Positions 27,141-34,996 of a stretch of 64,000 nt of DNA are shown here, piece by piece. The DNA comes from Pseudomonas mucoides (GTDB lineage: Bacteria; Pseudomonadota; Gammaproteobacteria; Pseudomonadales; Pseudomonadaceae): assembly GCF_015461845.1 (NCBI RefSeq), contig NZ_JACOPW010000003.1:124001-188000 (forward strand), written 5' to 3'. The notes under the pieces are model-generated. The model saw only the letters and a list, made by a program, of their open reading frames with translations, did not search any database and was not told where the DNA came from. How positions within the stretch are numbered: position 1 is the first letter of the stretch; every line of letters begins with the position of its first letter. The position numbers and the translations under genes are program-made.

Positions 27141-29089
27141 CAGTGGGCCTCCGCAGGTTCACGTTGGGCCGGTGCAGCCGGTTTGCTTGGTGCGGCATCT
27201 TCGAGCAACGCGTCGGCCACCAGTTCGGCGATGTCCTTGATCAGCGGACGCGGTTCGACCACGCCTTCGAGCATCGCGGTGCATTGTGGGCAACCCACGG
27301 CCACCAGCTCGGCGCCGGTTTCGCGGATGTCTTCCATGCGCATGTCGGGGATCCGTTGCTTGCCCGGAATGTCGGTGATCGGCGCGCCGCCACCGCCGCC
27401 GCAGCAGCGCGAGCGGAAACCGGAGCGTTGCATTTCTTTCACTTCGATGCCGAGGGCACGCAGCACTTCACGCGGTGCCTCGTATTCGCCGTTGTAGCGG
27501 CCGAGGTAGCATGGGTCGTGATAGGTCACGCTGCTGCCTTTGTGCTGACCAAGGTTCAGGGCGCCAGCACCGATGATTTCGGCCATGTAAGTGCTGTGGT
27601 GTTGCACGAGGTAGTTACCGTCGAAGGCACCGTACTCGTTTTTCAGCACGTGGAAACTGTGCGGGTCGCAGGTGACGATGCGGTTGAAGCTGTATTTGGC
27701 CAGGGTCTGGATGTTGCGTTTGGCCAACAGCTGGAACGTTGCTTCGTCGCCCAGACGCCGGGCCACGTCACCGCTGTCGCGCTCTTCCAGGCCGAGCACC
27801 GCGAAGTCGACCTTGGCCGCTTTCAGCACTTTGACGAAGGCGCGCAGGGTGCGCTGGTTGCGCATGTCGAAGGCGCCGTCGCCGACCCAGAACAGCACAT
27901 CGACGGATGCCTTCTCACTCATCAACGTCAGGTTCAGGTCCGCCGCCCAGTTCATCCGCCCGCCCGGCGCAAAGCCGCCCGGGTTGTCGGTGGCGATCAG
28001 GTTTTCCAGGACTTCGGCGCCCTTGTTCGGGGTCGCGCCTTTTTCCAGAGTCAGATGGCGGCGCATGTCGACGATGGCGTCGACGTGCTCGATCATCATC
28101 GGGCATTCCTCGACGCAGGCACGGCAAGTGGTGCAGGACCACAGGGTTTCAGCGTCCACCAGACCGTTGACGATCGGTTGATGCGGATTGCCCGCGTGCT
28201 CACCAATGGCTTTGCCTGGATACGGGCTACCGGCGAATTTCGCATCGGTGCCACCGGCCAGGCCGACGACCATGTCCTGAATCAGTTTTTTCGGGTTCAG
28301 CGGCTGGCCGGCGGCATAGGCCGGGCACGCGGCTTCGCATTTACCGCACTGCACGCAGGCGTCGAAGCCGAGCAGTTGGTTCCAGGTGAAATCCTTGGGT
28401 TTTTCCACGCCCAGTGGCGCAGTCGGATCGTTCAGGTCCAGCGGTTTCAAACCGGTGGAACGGCCGCCGTTAAAACGCTCGGCGCGACGGTGCCAGGCCA
28501 GGTGCAAGGCACCGGCGAAGGCGTGCTTCATCGGCCCGCCCCAGGTCATGCCGAAGAACAGTTCGCTAACGCCCCACAGCACGCCGACACCGAGGATCGC
28601 CGTCACCAGCCAGCCACCGAAGTTTTCCGGAAGGATGCCGGCGACCGGCAGGGTCAACAGGAAAAACGATGCCGAGAACGCCAACAGGCTTTTCGGCAGG
28701 CGCATCCACGGGCCTTTGGACAAGCGCGCCGGCGGGTTGCGTCGACGCAGGTAAACGAAGATCGCGCCGACGAACATCACGGCCGTCATCAACAGCAGCG
28801 CGTAACCGAGGATGCGGTTATGCAGGCCGAAACCGTGCACCAGAATCGCCAGCACAATGGACGCCACCGCACCACCGGCCGTGGCGACGTGGGTGTTGGC
28901 GATGTATTTGTCCCGCGCGACGACATGGTGCAAATCGACCATGTAGCGCTTGGGCATGGCGAACAGGCCGCCGATCAGGTCGACTTTCGAGGCTCGGCCC
29001 CGGCGCCACATGGCCACCCGCCGCAACGCGCCCAGGACCGCAAGGCCCAGGGCGGCGAACAACAGGATTGGAAGAAGGGTGTTCAACAT
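27140..29089 (-). CDS. dgcB: Dimethylglycine catabolism iron-sulfur protein DgcB
   Basis: A 649-residue membrane Fe-S oxidoreductase. Residues 1-180 contain about four membrane segments. Two [4Fe-4S] motifs follow: Cys245, 248, 251, 255 (CVQCGKCEAACP) and Cys319, 322, 325, 329 (CTTCRACVEECP). The C-terminal half has two cysteine-rich CCG modules (YHDPCYLGRYN...RCCGGGGG and VGCPQC). It resembles the Fe-S/quinone side of ETF dehydrogenase systems and likely moves electrons from DgcA and EtfAB into the respiratory chain. It starts 163 bases after dgcA, with a REP doublet between. Confidence 0.94.
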   Translation of the reverse strand: MLNTLLPILLFAALGLAVLGALRRVAMWRRGRASKVDLIGGLFAMPKRYMVDLHHVVARDKYIANTHVATAGGAVASIVLAILVHGFGLHNRILGYALLLMTAVMFVGAIFVYLRRRNPPARLSKGPWMRLPKSLLAFSASFFLLTLPVAGILPENFGGWLVTAILGVGVLWGVSELFFGMTWGGPMKHAFAGALHLAWHRRAERFNGGRSTGLKPLDLNDPTAPLGVEKPKDFTWNQLLGFDACVQCGKCEAACPAYAAGQPLNPKKLIQDMVVGLAGGTDAKFAGSPYPGKAIGEHAGNPHQPIVNGLVDAETLWSCTTCRACVEECPMMIEHVDAIVDMRRHLTLEKGATPNKGAEVLENLIATDNPGGFAPGGRMNWAADLNLTLMSEKASVDVLFWVGDGAFDMRNQRTLRAFVKVLKAAKVDFAVLGLEERDSGDVARRLGDEATFQLLAKRNIQTLAKYSFNRIVTCDPHSFHVLKNEYGAFDGNYLVQHHSTYMAEIIGAGALNLGQHKGSSVTYHDPCYLGRYNGEYEAPREVLRALGIEVKEMQRSGFRSRCCGGGGGAPITDIPGKQRIPDMRMEDIRETGAELVAVGCPQCTAMLEGVVEPRPLIKDIAELVADALLEDAAPSKPAAPAQREPAEAH

Positions 29090-29145
29090 GGTGGAGCTCC
29101 CAAAGACCTCGGGGTCTTGCAGGTCGAGATGCCTGACTCGGTTCC

Positions 29146-29235
29146 TGTGGGAGCGGGCTTGCCCGCGATTGCATTTTGTCAGTCACATCTGCATTGACTG
29201 ACCCACCGCTATCGCGGGCAATCCCGCTCCCACAG
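29146..29235. repeat. REP doublet between dgcA and dgcB
   Basis: Inverted units at 29146 and ending 29235, of the GCGGGC variant. Intra-operon position, comparable with the doublets inside the sox operon. Confidence 0.85.
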
Positions 29236-29251
29236 GGTCATGTGCAAGCCG

Positions 29252-31312
29252 TTAGAAATCCTTGCACAACCGCAGCGCGTCGTAGATCGCCGCATGGGTG
29301 TTGCGTTGCGCCACGCAGTCGCCGATGCGGAACAGCAAGTAGCCATCGCCCGCCTCGCTCAACGAAGGTTGCGGCTTGATCGCGAACAGGGCTTCGATGT
29401 CCATCTGGCCTTTGTTGCGCGAGCCTTCCTTCAGGGCATAGTAGATTTCTTCGTCCGGACGCACGCCGTTTTCGACGACGACCTGGTCCACCACCCGCTC
29501 CTCTTTGGCGCCGGTGTATTCGTTTTCCAGCACCGCCACCAACTTGTCGCCTTCGCGGTAGACCTTCTCCAGCATCATGTCCCCGGTCATGATCACTTCT
29601 TTGGGGTACATGCTGCGGTAGTACGTCGGGAACGAGGTGCCGCCAATCGCCACGCCCGGCTTGATGTCGTCAGTGACAATCTCAACCTGGCTGCCCTTGT
29701 CGGCGAGGAAGTCGGCGGTCGACATCCCGGTGAACTCGCAAATGGTGTCGTAGACCAGCACGTTCTTGCCCGGCGCCACTTTGCCGTCGAGGATGTCCCA
29801 GCTGCTGACCACCAGGCCTTCAGCCGCGCCCCAATGCTCGTTCTGCTCCAGGAACGGATGACCGCCGACAGCGAGTACCACCACGTCCGGACGCAGGTCG
29901 AGAATGGTCGCCGCATCCGCCGCCACGCCGAGGCGCAGGTCGACTTTCAAACGTGCCAGCTCCAGCTGGAACCAGCGGGTGATACCGGCGATCTGGTCCC
30001 GTTGCGGGGCTTTCGAAGCGGTGGTGATCTGGCCGCCAATGAATTCTTTCTTCTCGAACAGGGTCACGTCGTGGCCACGTTCCGCCGACACGCGCGCCGC
30101 TTCCATCCCGGCAGGACCGGCACCGACCACCACGACTTTGCGCTTCACACCGGTCGACTTCTCGATGATGTGCGGCACGCCCATGTATTCACGGGAGGTC
30201 GCGGCGTTCTGGATGCACAGCACGTCCAGGCCCTGGTACTGACGGTCGATGCAGTAGTTGGCGCCGACGCATTGTTTGATCTGGTCGACCTGGCCCATTT
30301 TGATCTTGGCGATCAAGTGCGGGTCGGCAATGTGGGCACGGGTCATGCCGACCATGTCGACGTAACCGCCTTCCAGAATACGGGTCGCCTGGTTCGGGTC
30401 CTTGATGTTCTGCGCGTGCAGGACCGGGGCCTTGACCACTTCCTTGATACCGGCCGCCAAATGCAGGAACGGCTCCGGTGGATAACTCATGTTGGGGATA
30501 ACGTTGGCCAAGGTGTTGTGGGTGTCGCAACCCGAGCCCACGACACCGATGAAGTCGATCATGCCGGTGTCGTCGTAGTACTTGGCGATCTGTTTCATGT
30601 CCTCGTGGGACAAGCCGTCCGGGTGGAATTCATCACCGCACAGACGGATGCCGACGCAGAAGTCCGGACCGACTTCCTTGCGTACCGCTTTAAGGACTTC
30701 CAGGCCGAAACGCATGCGGTTCTCGAAGCTGCCGCCCCATTCGTCGGTACGTTTGTTGACGCGTGGGCTCCAGAACTGGTCGATCATGTGCTGGTGCACG
30801 GCGGACAGTTCGACGCCATCCAGGCCACCGGCCTTGGCCCGCGCTGCGGCGCTGGCGTAGTTGCCGATCACCCGCCAGATTTCTTCCGGCTCGATGGTTT
30901 TGCAGGTCGCGCGGTGCACCGGTTCACGGATGCCCGATGGCGACAGCAGGGTTGGCCAGTGCTCGCCGTCCCAGCGCGAACGACGGCCCATGTGGGTAAT
31001 CTGGATCATGATCTTGGCGCCATGCTTGTGCATGGCATCGGCCAGGTTCTGGAAATGCGGAATGATCCGGTCGTCGGCCAGGTTGACCGACTTCCACCAG
31101 CCTTGCGGGCTGTCGATGGCCACACTGGAGGAACCGCCGCAAATCGCCAGGCCGATCCCGCCCTTGGCTTTCTCTTCGTAATACTTGACGTACCGGTCGG
31201 TGGTCATGCCGCCGTCGGTGGCATAGACCTCGGCGTGCGCGGTGCTGAGCACGCGGTTACGGATGGTCAGTTTGCCGATCTGGATCGGCTGGAACATTGC
31301 TTCGAAAGCCAT
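29252..31312 (-). CDS. dgcA: Dimethylglycine demethylase subunit DgcA
   Basis: A 686-residue flavoprotein of the trimethylamine/2,4-dienoyl-CoA reductase family. An FMN-binding TIM barrel covers residues 1-340 (RNRVLSTAHAEVYATDGGM; DGVELSAVHQHMIDQFWSP). An Fe-S segment follows, then FAD/NAD domains (VVVVGAGPAGMEAARVSAER). It oxidises dimethylglycine to sarcosine. The Fe-S motif reads CVGANYC...C (Cys348, Ala351, Cys354, Cys366): the second of the four usual cysteines is alanine, codon GCC read directly. The ATG at 31312 lies 15 bases after the DUF5943 gene stop. Confidence 0.94.
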   Translation of the reverse strand: MAFEAMFQPIQIGKLTIRNRVLSTAHAEVYATDGGMTTDRYVKYYEEKAKGGIGLAICGGSSSVAIDSPQGWWKSVNLADDRIIPHFQNLADAMHKHGAKIMIQITHMGRRSRWDGEHWPTLLSPSGIREPVHRATCKTIEPEEIWRVIGNYASAAARAKAGGLDGVELSAVHQHMIDQFWSPRVNKRTDEWGGSFENRMRFGLEVLKAVRKEVGPDFCVGIRLCGDEFHPDGLSHEDMKQIAKYYDDTGMIDFIGVVGSGCDTHNTLANVIPNMSYPPEPFLHLAAGIKEVVKAPVLHAQNIKDPNQATRILEGGYVDMVGMTRAHIADPHLIAKIKMGQVDQIKQCVGANYCIDRQYQGLDVLCIQNAATSREYMGVPHIIEKSTGVKRKVVVVGAGPAGMEAARVSAERGHDVTLFEKKEFIGGQITTASKAPQRDQIAGITRWFQLELARLKVDLRLGVAADAATILDLRPDVVVLAVGGHPFLEQNEHWGAAEGLVVSSWDILDGKVAPGKNVLVYDTICEFTGMSTADFLADKGSQVEIVTDDIKPGVAIGGTSFPTYYRSMYPKEVIMTGDMMLEKVYREGDKLVAVLENEYTGAKEERVVDQVVVENGVRPDEEIYYALKEGSRNKGQMDIEALFAIKPQPSLSEAGDGYLLFRIGDCVAQRNTHAAIYDALRLCKDF

Positions 31313-31327
31313 GGCAGGGTCCTCGAC

Positions 31328-31858
31328 TTACAACGGCTTGACGGTGAACAAACCGTCGTCGTGGCCTTCTTCGGAGCCACCGTAGACTTGCTCGGCAACC
31401 GTACGGATCTTGCTGCCGCGGGCTTGCAGAATCTGGTCCATGGCACCGGCAAACCAGCCAGTGAACATGTAGTCGACCTTGCGCCCGACCTTGCCATAGA
31501 CGTAGACGAACGCCGAGTGTTCGAGCTTGACGCTGGCAGTGCCTTTGTCGAGGTCGATGTCCTGGATCTTGAACAGGCCCCAGCCGCGTTGCGACAGGCG
31601 CTTCATGTAGTGCTCGAACACCGCGACGCCTTCCAGGCCGTGGCATTCGGCTTCTTTTTCACACCAGTGCCAGGCGGATTTGTAGCCGGCCTTGTAAAGG
31701 ATTTCGGCGTAGGCTTCGGCGCCCAGCACTTCCTCGATGCCCATATGGTTATTCACAAAGAAGTGACGCGGTACGTACAGCATTGGCAGGGCGTCGGAGG
31801 TCCAGACACCGGTTTCGCTGTCGACTTCGATTGGCAATTGCGGGGCGATCTTGGCCAT
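31328..31858 (-). CDS. DUF5943/4-vinyl-reductase-like protein
   Basis: A 176-residue soluble protein. The region ILYKAGYKSAWHWCEKEAEC and LEHSAFVYVYGKVGRKVDYM resembles 4-vinyl-reductase (V4R) small-ligand domains. In related pseudomonads (PA5397) a homologue holds the same place before dgcA, suggesting an accessory role in dimethylglycine oxidation such as ligand sensing or cofactor handling; this is inference. Function is not established. Confidence 0.78.
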   Translation of the reverse strand: MAKIAPQLPIEVDSETGVWTSDALPMLYVPRHFFVNNHMGIEEVLGAEAYAEILYKAGYKSAWHWCEKEAECHGLEGVAVFEHYMKRLSQRGWGLFKIQDIDLDKGTASVKLEHSAFVYVYGKVGRKVDYMFTGWFAGAMDQILQARGSKIRTVAEQVYGGSEEGHDDGLFTVKPL

Positions 31859-31898
31859 GGAAACTTAACTCCAGAAAAATTCGTTGTGCTGTTGTCCC

Positions 31899-32000
31899 GT
31901 AGCAGCTGTCGAGCCTGCGAGGCTGCGTTGGGCTGCGAAGCGGCCCCCGAGGGCGGTCCTGCGGACCGCAACGCAGCCTCGTACCTCGGCAGCTGCTACA
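31899..32000. repeat. Long palindromic element (GTAGCAGCTGTCGAG family), copy 1
   Basis: A 102-base near-perfect inverted repeat. Outer arms GTAGCAGCTGTCGAGCC and the complement GGCAGCTGCTAC, inner arms GAGGCTGCGTTG and CAACGCAGCCTC, and a centre GGCGGTCCTGCGGACCGC. A second copy in opposite orientation is at 59441-59543. Distinct from both other REP families. Confidence 0.8.
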
Positions 32001-32022
32001 GGAATCGTTGTTTGAAAGGGGT

Positions 32023-33000
32023 TTACTCGCCCCAGACATCCTTGAGGACGTTGACCCAGTTCTCGCCCATGATCTTGCGCACCACGCGCTCGGAATGACC
32101 GCGCTTGAGCAAGGTTTCGGTCAGGTTCGGGAACTCGCCGACGGTGCGGATGCCCAGCGGGTTGATGATCTTGCCGAAGCTGGTCAGGCGGCGGGCGTAG
32201 CCCTTGTCATGGGTCAGGTATTCGAAGAAGTCCTGGCCATGGCCCTGAGTGAAGTCGGTGCCGATGCCGATGGCGTCTTCGCCGACGATGTTCATGGTGT
32301 ATTCGATGGCTTCGGCGTAGTCGTCGATGGTCGAATCGATGCCCTTGGCCAGGAACGGCGCAAACATGGTCACGCCGACGAAACCGCCGTGATCGGCGAT
32401 GAACTTCAGTTCTTCGTCGGACTTGTTGCGCGGGTGGATTTTCAGGCCCGACGGCAGGCAGTGCGAGTAGCACACTGGCTTCTTCGATTCGAGAATGACT
32501 TCTTCGGAGGTTTTCGAGCCGACGTGGGACAGGTCGCACATAACGCCCACACGGTTCATCTCGGCGACGATTTCACGGCCGAAACCCGACAGGCCGCCAT
32601 CGCGCTCGTAGCAACCGGTGCCCACCAGGTTCTGGGTGTTGTAGCACATCTGCACAATGCCGACGCCGAGCTGCTTGAACACCTCGACATAGCCGATCTG
32701 GTCTTCAAACGCGTGAGCATTCTGGAAGCCGAACAGGATGCCGGTCTTGCCCTGCTCCTTGGCCTTACGGATGTCGGCGGTGGTGCGCACCGGAATCACC
32801 AGGTCGCTGTTCTCGCGGATCAGCTTCTGACTGGCGGCGATATTATTGACGGTGGCCTGGAAGCCCTCCCACACCGACACGGTGCAGTTGGCTGCGGTCA
32901 GACCGCCCTTGCGCATGTCTTCGAACAGTTCACGGTTCCACTTGGCGATAATCAGCCCGTCGATAACGATACTGTCGGCGTGCAATTCGGCTGGGCTCAT
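32023..33000 (-). CDS. M19 membrane-dipeptidase-like protein lacking zinc ligands
   Basis: A 325-residue protein of the renal dipeptidase fold (PA5396-like). Family blocks are clear: YNTQNLVGTGCYERDGGLSG, MNRVGVMCDLSHVG, HPRNKSDEELKFIADHGGF and GIGTDFTQGHG. Of the five classical zinc ligands, His159 and His180 remain, but the N-terminal H-x-D reads L16-I-I18 (VIDGLIIAKWN) and the bridging Glu is Gln93 (LFGFQNAHAF). It is probably not a typical binuclear dipeptidase. As first gene of the dgc operon it may act on a betaine-pathway compound. The ATG at 33000 follows AGGGGA. Confidence 0.85.
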   Translation of the reverse strand: MSPAELHADSIVIDGLIIAKWNRELFEDMRKGGLTAANCTVSVWEGFQATVNNIAASQKLIRENSDLVIPVRTTADIRKAKEQGKTGILFGFQNAHAFEDQIGYVEVFKQLGVGIVQMCYNTQNLVGTGCYERDGGLSGFGREIVAEMNRVGVMCDLSHVGSKTSEEVILESKKPVCYSHCLPSGLKIHPRNKSDEELKFIADHGGFVGVTMFAPFLAKGIDSTIDDYAEAIEYTMNIVGEDAIGIGTDFTQGHGQDFFEYLTHDKGYARRLTSFGKIINPLGIRTVGEFPNLTETLLKRGHSERVVRKIMGENWVNVLKDVWGE

Positions 33001-33234
33001 CAGGCTGTCCCCTATTGGCAATTCATGCGCCGAATCGTGTGCCGGCGCTTTGGGGCCAGCATATGCCTGAGGGACGGGGCAGCCGGGTGCAAAAACGACA
33101 GGGGGTTTGCCGAAAGCGTCAATCCGCGACAAAGGGTCGCCGCGGGGCACGATTGCCCACCTGTTCAAGGGCCTGCGCATGGGCCAGAATTCGCGGCATT
33201 ACTGAATGCACTATTGGATTGAGGCGGCGACGCA

Positions 33235-33636
33235 ATGAAATCGATCTTCCTGGCTCTGGCACTGATAGCGACCGGCGTACACGCGGCAGAAGAGTCCGAC
33301 GACAACCCCTGCGACAAAGTCGAAAACGACGTCCAGACCCTCGAATGCTCGGCCTTTAGCCGAACCACCGCCGAAGACCTGCTCAAAGAAAACTACCAGG
33401 GCCTGGCCGAACGCATGCAAACGGCCTACGGCAAGAACCCGGCACAACTGGCCGACATCACCGCCAAACTCAAAGCCGCGCAGCAGCAGTGGCTGAAAAC
33501 CCGGGATGCGGATTGCGCGGTGGAAGCGTTTCCGGCGACCAGTGGTAGCAAGGCATTCACCATTGCGCAGAATGATTGCGTGGCGCGGATGAGTGATGAG
33601 CGGTCGGAGTTTTTGGAGTCGATCGGGCAGGAGTGA
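33235..33636 (+). CDS. LprI-like exported protein (DUF1311)
   Basis: A 133-residue protein with a signal peptide (IFLALALIATGVHAAEES). The mature part has the LprI/DUF1311 pattern: CDKVENDVQTLECSAF, KAAQQQWLKTRDADC and NDCVARMSDERSEFLESI. This family includes lysozyme inhibitors such as MliC-related LprI; here the function is not shown. Divergent from the dgc operon, so their promoters share the 234 bases between. Confidence 0.82.
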   Translation: MKSIFLALALIATGVHAAEESDDNPCDKVENDVQTLECSAFSRTTAEDLLKENYQGLAERMQTAYGKNPAQLADITAKLKAAQQQWLKTRDADCAVEAFPATSGSKAFTIAQNDCVARMSDERSEFLESIGQE

Positions 33637-33802
33637 CGCTGTATTTCCGTCAGAAGCTGGCACCTTCGCCGGCTTTCGATTCTCAAGAGATGCTGTTTCC
33701 TACAAACCTTGCTGACTGAACCTACAGCACTCCCTACACCTCGCAGCAGACCCTATTGCCTGGGTAACATCCCGACATGCTTCGTTAATTGGCCGAGAGA
33801 GA

Positions 33803-33849
33803 AATATAAGTAACGATTGGAAAATCTTATAAAAGACTTATATTCTCCC
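33803..33849 (+). promoter_or_regulatory. Promoter and operator of the toxin-antitoxin pair
   Basis: A -35 TTGGAA (33817-33822) and -10 TATATT (33839-33844) with a 16-base spacer predict a start of transcription at or beside the toxin ATG (33850). Inverted repeat AATATAAGT (33803-33811) and ACTTATATT (33836-33844) brackets the -35, and its right arm covers the -10. This is the expected place for autorepression by the antitoxin. Confidence 0.5.
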
Positions 33850-34104
33850 ATGAACAGCATTCACTGGACTCGAAAGGCCGTTAAGCAGCTTCTGAAATTG
33901 CATTCCGTTCACCAGATCCAGGTTCGTGATGCCGTCACGGTGCTGACTGACATGCCTGATATAGGCAATGTCAAAGCACTGGTCGGTCATGACTACGCCT
34001 ATCGACTTCGAGTGGGTAACTATCGAGTCATGTTCGACTGGGATGGCGCAATCAAAGTGGTCAGTATTCAAGAGGTCAAAAAACGCGATGAACGCACCTA
34101 CTGA
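33850..34104 (+). CDS. RelE/ParE-superfamily toxin
   Basis: An 84-residue protein with the RelE fold pattern: IHWTRKAVKQLLKLHSVHQ, a central LVGHDYAYRLRVGNYRVMFD and a C-terminal EVKKRDERTY. RelE toxins cleave mRNA on ribosomes; ParE relatives inhibit gyrase, and sequence alone does not separate them here. There is no Shine-Dalgarno sequence before the ATG, and the predicted transcript would be leaderless. A TTG at 33817 in frame is a weaker alternative start. Overlaps the antitoxin gene by 17 bases. Toxin-first order is typical of HigBA- and RelE/Xre-type pairs. Confidence 0.85.
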   Translation: MNSIHWTRKAVKQLLKLHSVHQIQVRDAVTVLTDMPDIGNVKALVGHDYAYRLRVGNYRVMFDWDGAIKVVSIQEVKKRDERTY

Positions 34105-34411
34105 CGTTCAAATCATCAATGACGCAGAGGGGAATCCTGCGTTTGTGGTCATTCCCTATGCGCAATATGTGGCGCAGAAGATTGAGCCCGATCTGATTCC
34201 CCATGAAGTGGTCAGCCGCATCGTCGATGGCGCGACGCCGATTCGCGCCTGGCGTGAGCACCTGAACCTTACACAGGATGAGGTGGCCAAACGCATGGGC
34301 ATTTCTCAACCTGCTTTTGCCCAGCAAGAGACTGTAGCGAAGCCTCGCAAGGCCACCCGCGAGAAAATTGCCGCGGCGTTTGGCATCACGGCTAATCAAC
34401 TTGAGCTGTAG
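34088..34411 (+). CDS. Xre-family antitoxin
   Basis: A 107-residue antitoxin. The C-terminal half is a helix-turn-helix of the Xre/Cro type (HLNLTQDEVAKRMGISQPAF). The N-terminal 45 residues (VQIINDAEGNPAFVVIPYAQ) resemble the Phd/YefM dimerisation segment, so DNA-binding and toxin-neutralising parts are in reversed order compared with Phd antitoxins. It should bind the toxin and repress the operator at 33803-33844. Confidence 0.85.
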   Translation: MNAPTDVQIINDAEGNPAFVVIPYAQYVAQKIEPDLIPHEVVSRIVDGATPIRAWREHLNLTQDEVAKRMGISQPAFAQQETVAKPRKATREKIAAAFGITANQLEL

Positions 34412-34443
34412 GCTGCACACAACCATTTGTGAAAGGGATCGAA

Positions 34444-34860
34444 ATGAAAATCTGCGGCATCGAAATCAAAGGCAGCGAAGCGATCATTGCCGTCGCGTCC
34501 CTGGACGGTCAGACGCTGAGTCACGTAGCCCTGCCCACCAAGAAAATCGCCCTCGACGATGACGACGAAGCCGCGAACGTCAAAGTCTTCGCCGCTCAGG
34601 TGGCGTCGTTTGTACGCGAGAACTCCATCGACCGGATCGCGATCAAGAAGCGCAGCAAGAAAGGCGAGTTCGCCGGTGGACCGACCACGTTCAAGATCGA
34701 GGGTGTGTTTCAGCTGCTGGAAAATTGCGAGGTGACGCTGCTGTCGCCGCAGACGATCAATGCGCAGAGCAAGAAGCACAACGTGGAACTGCCGGCGACG
34801 CTGAACAAGTATCAGCATGAAGCCTACAAAGCAGCCTGCTCGGCTTTAATGAAGAAATAA
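34444..34860 (+). CDS. DUF3010 protein
   Basis: A 138-residue protein matching DUF3010: the start MKICGIEIKGSEAIIAVASL and DRIAIKKRSKKGEFAGGP are characteristic. The opening strand pattern (ICGIEIKGSEAIIAV) resembles an RNase H-like fold. Function unknown. AAAGGGATCG precedes the ATG. It follows the toxin-antitoxin pair by 32 bases but is probably not part of it. Confidence 0.8.
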   Translation: MKICGIEIKGSEAIIAVASLDGQTLSHVALPTKKIALDDDDEAANVKVFAAQVASFVRENSIDRIAIKKRSKKGEFAGGPTTFKIEGVFQLLENCEVTLLSPQTINAQSKKHNVELPATLNKYQHEAYKAACSALMKK

Positions 34861-34880
34861 GATCCACACCAAATCATAAC

Positions 34881-34970
34881 TGTGGGAGCGAGCCTGCTCG
34901 CGAAAGCGGTGGGTCAGTCGACATCAATGGCGGCTGACAGATTGCATTCGCGAGCAGCCTCGCTCCCACA
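34881..34970. repeat. REP doublet in a convergent gap
   Basis: Inverted units at 34881 and ending 34970 between the DUF3010 gene and cdhR, whose 3' ends face each other. Confidence 0.85.
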
Positions 34971-34996
34971 GGTTTTCTTGTTGTTGGAATCTGTGC

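Noticed and set aside
33817-33849. TTG start extending the toxin by 11 residues
   Set aside because: No ribosome-binding site at a suitable distance, and the TTG lies inside the likely -35 element; the conserved fold begins at the ATG.
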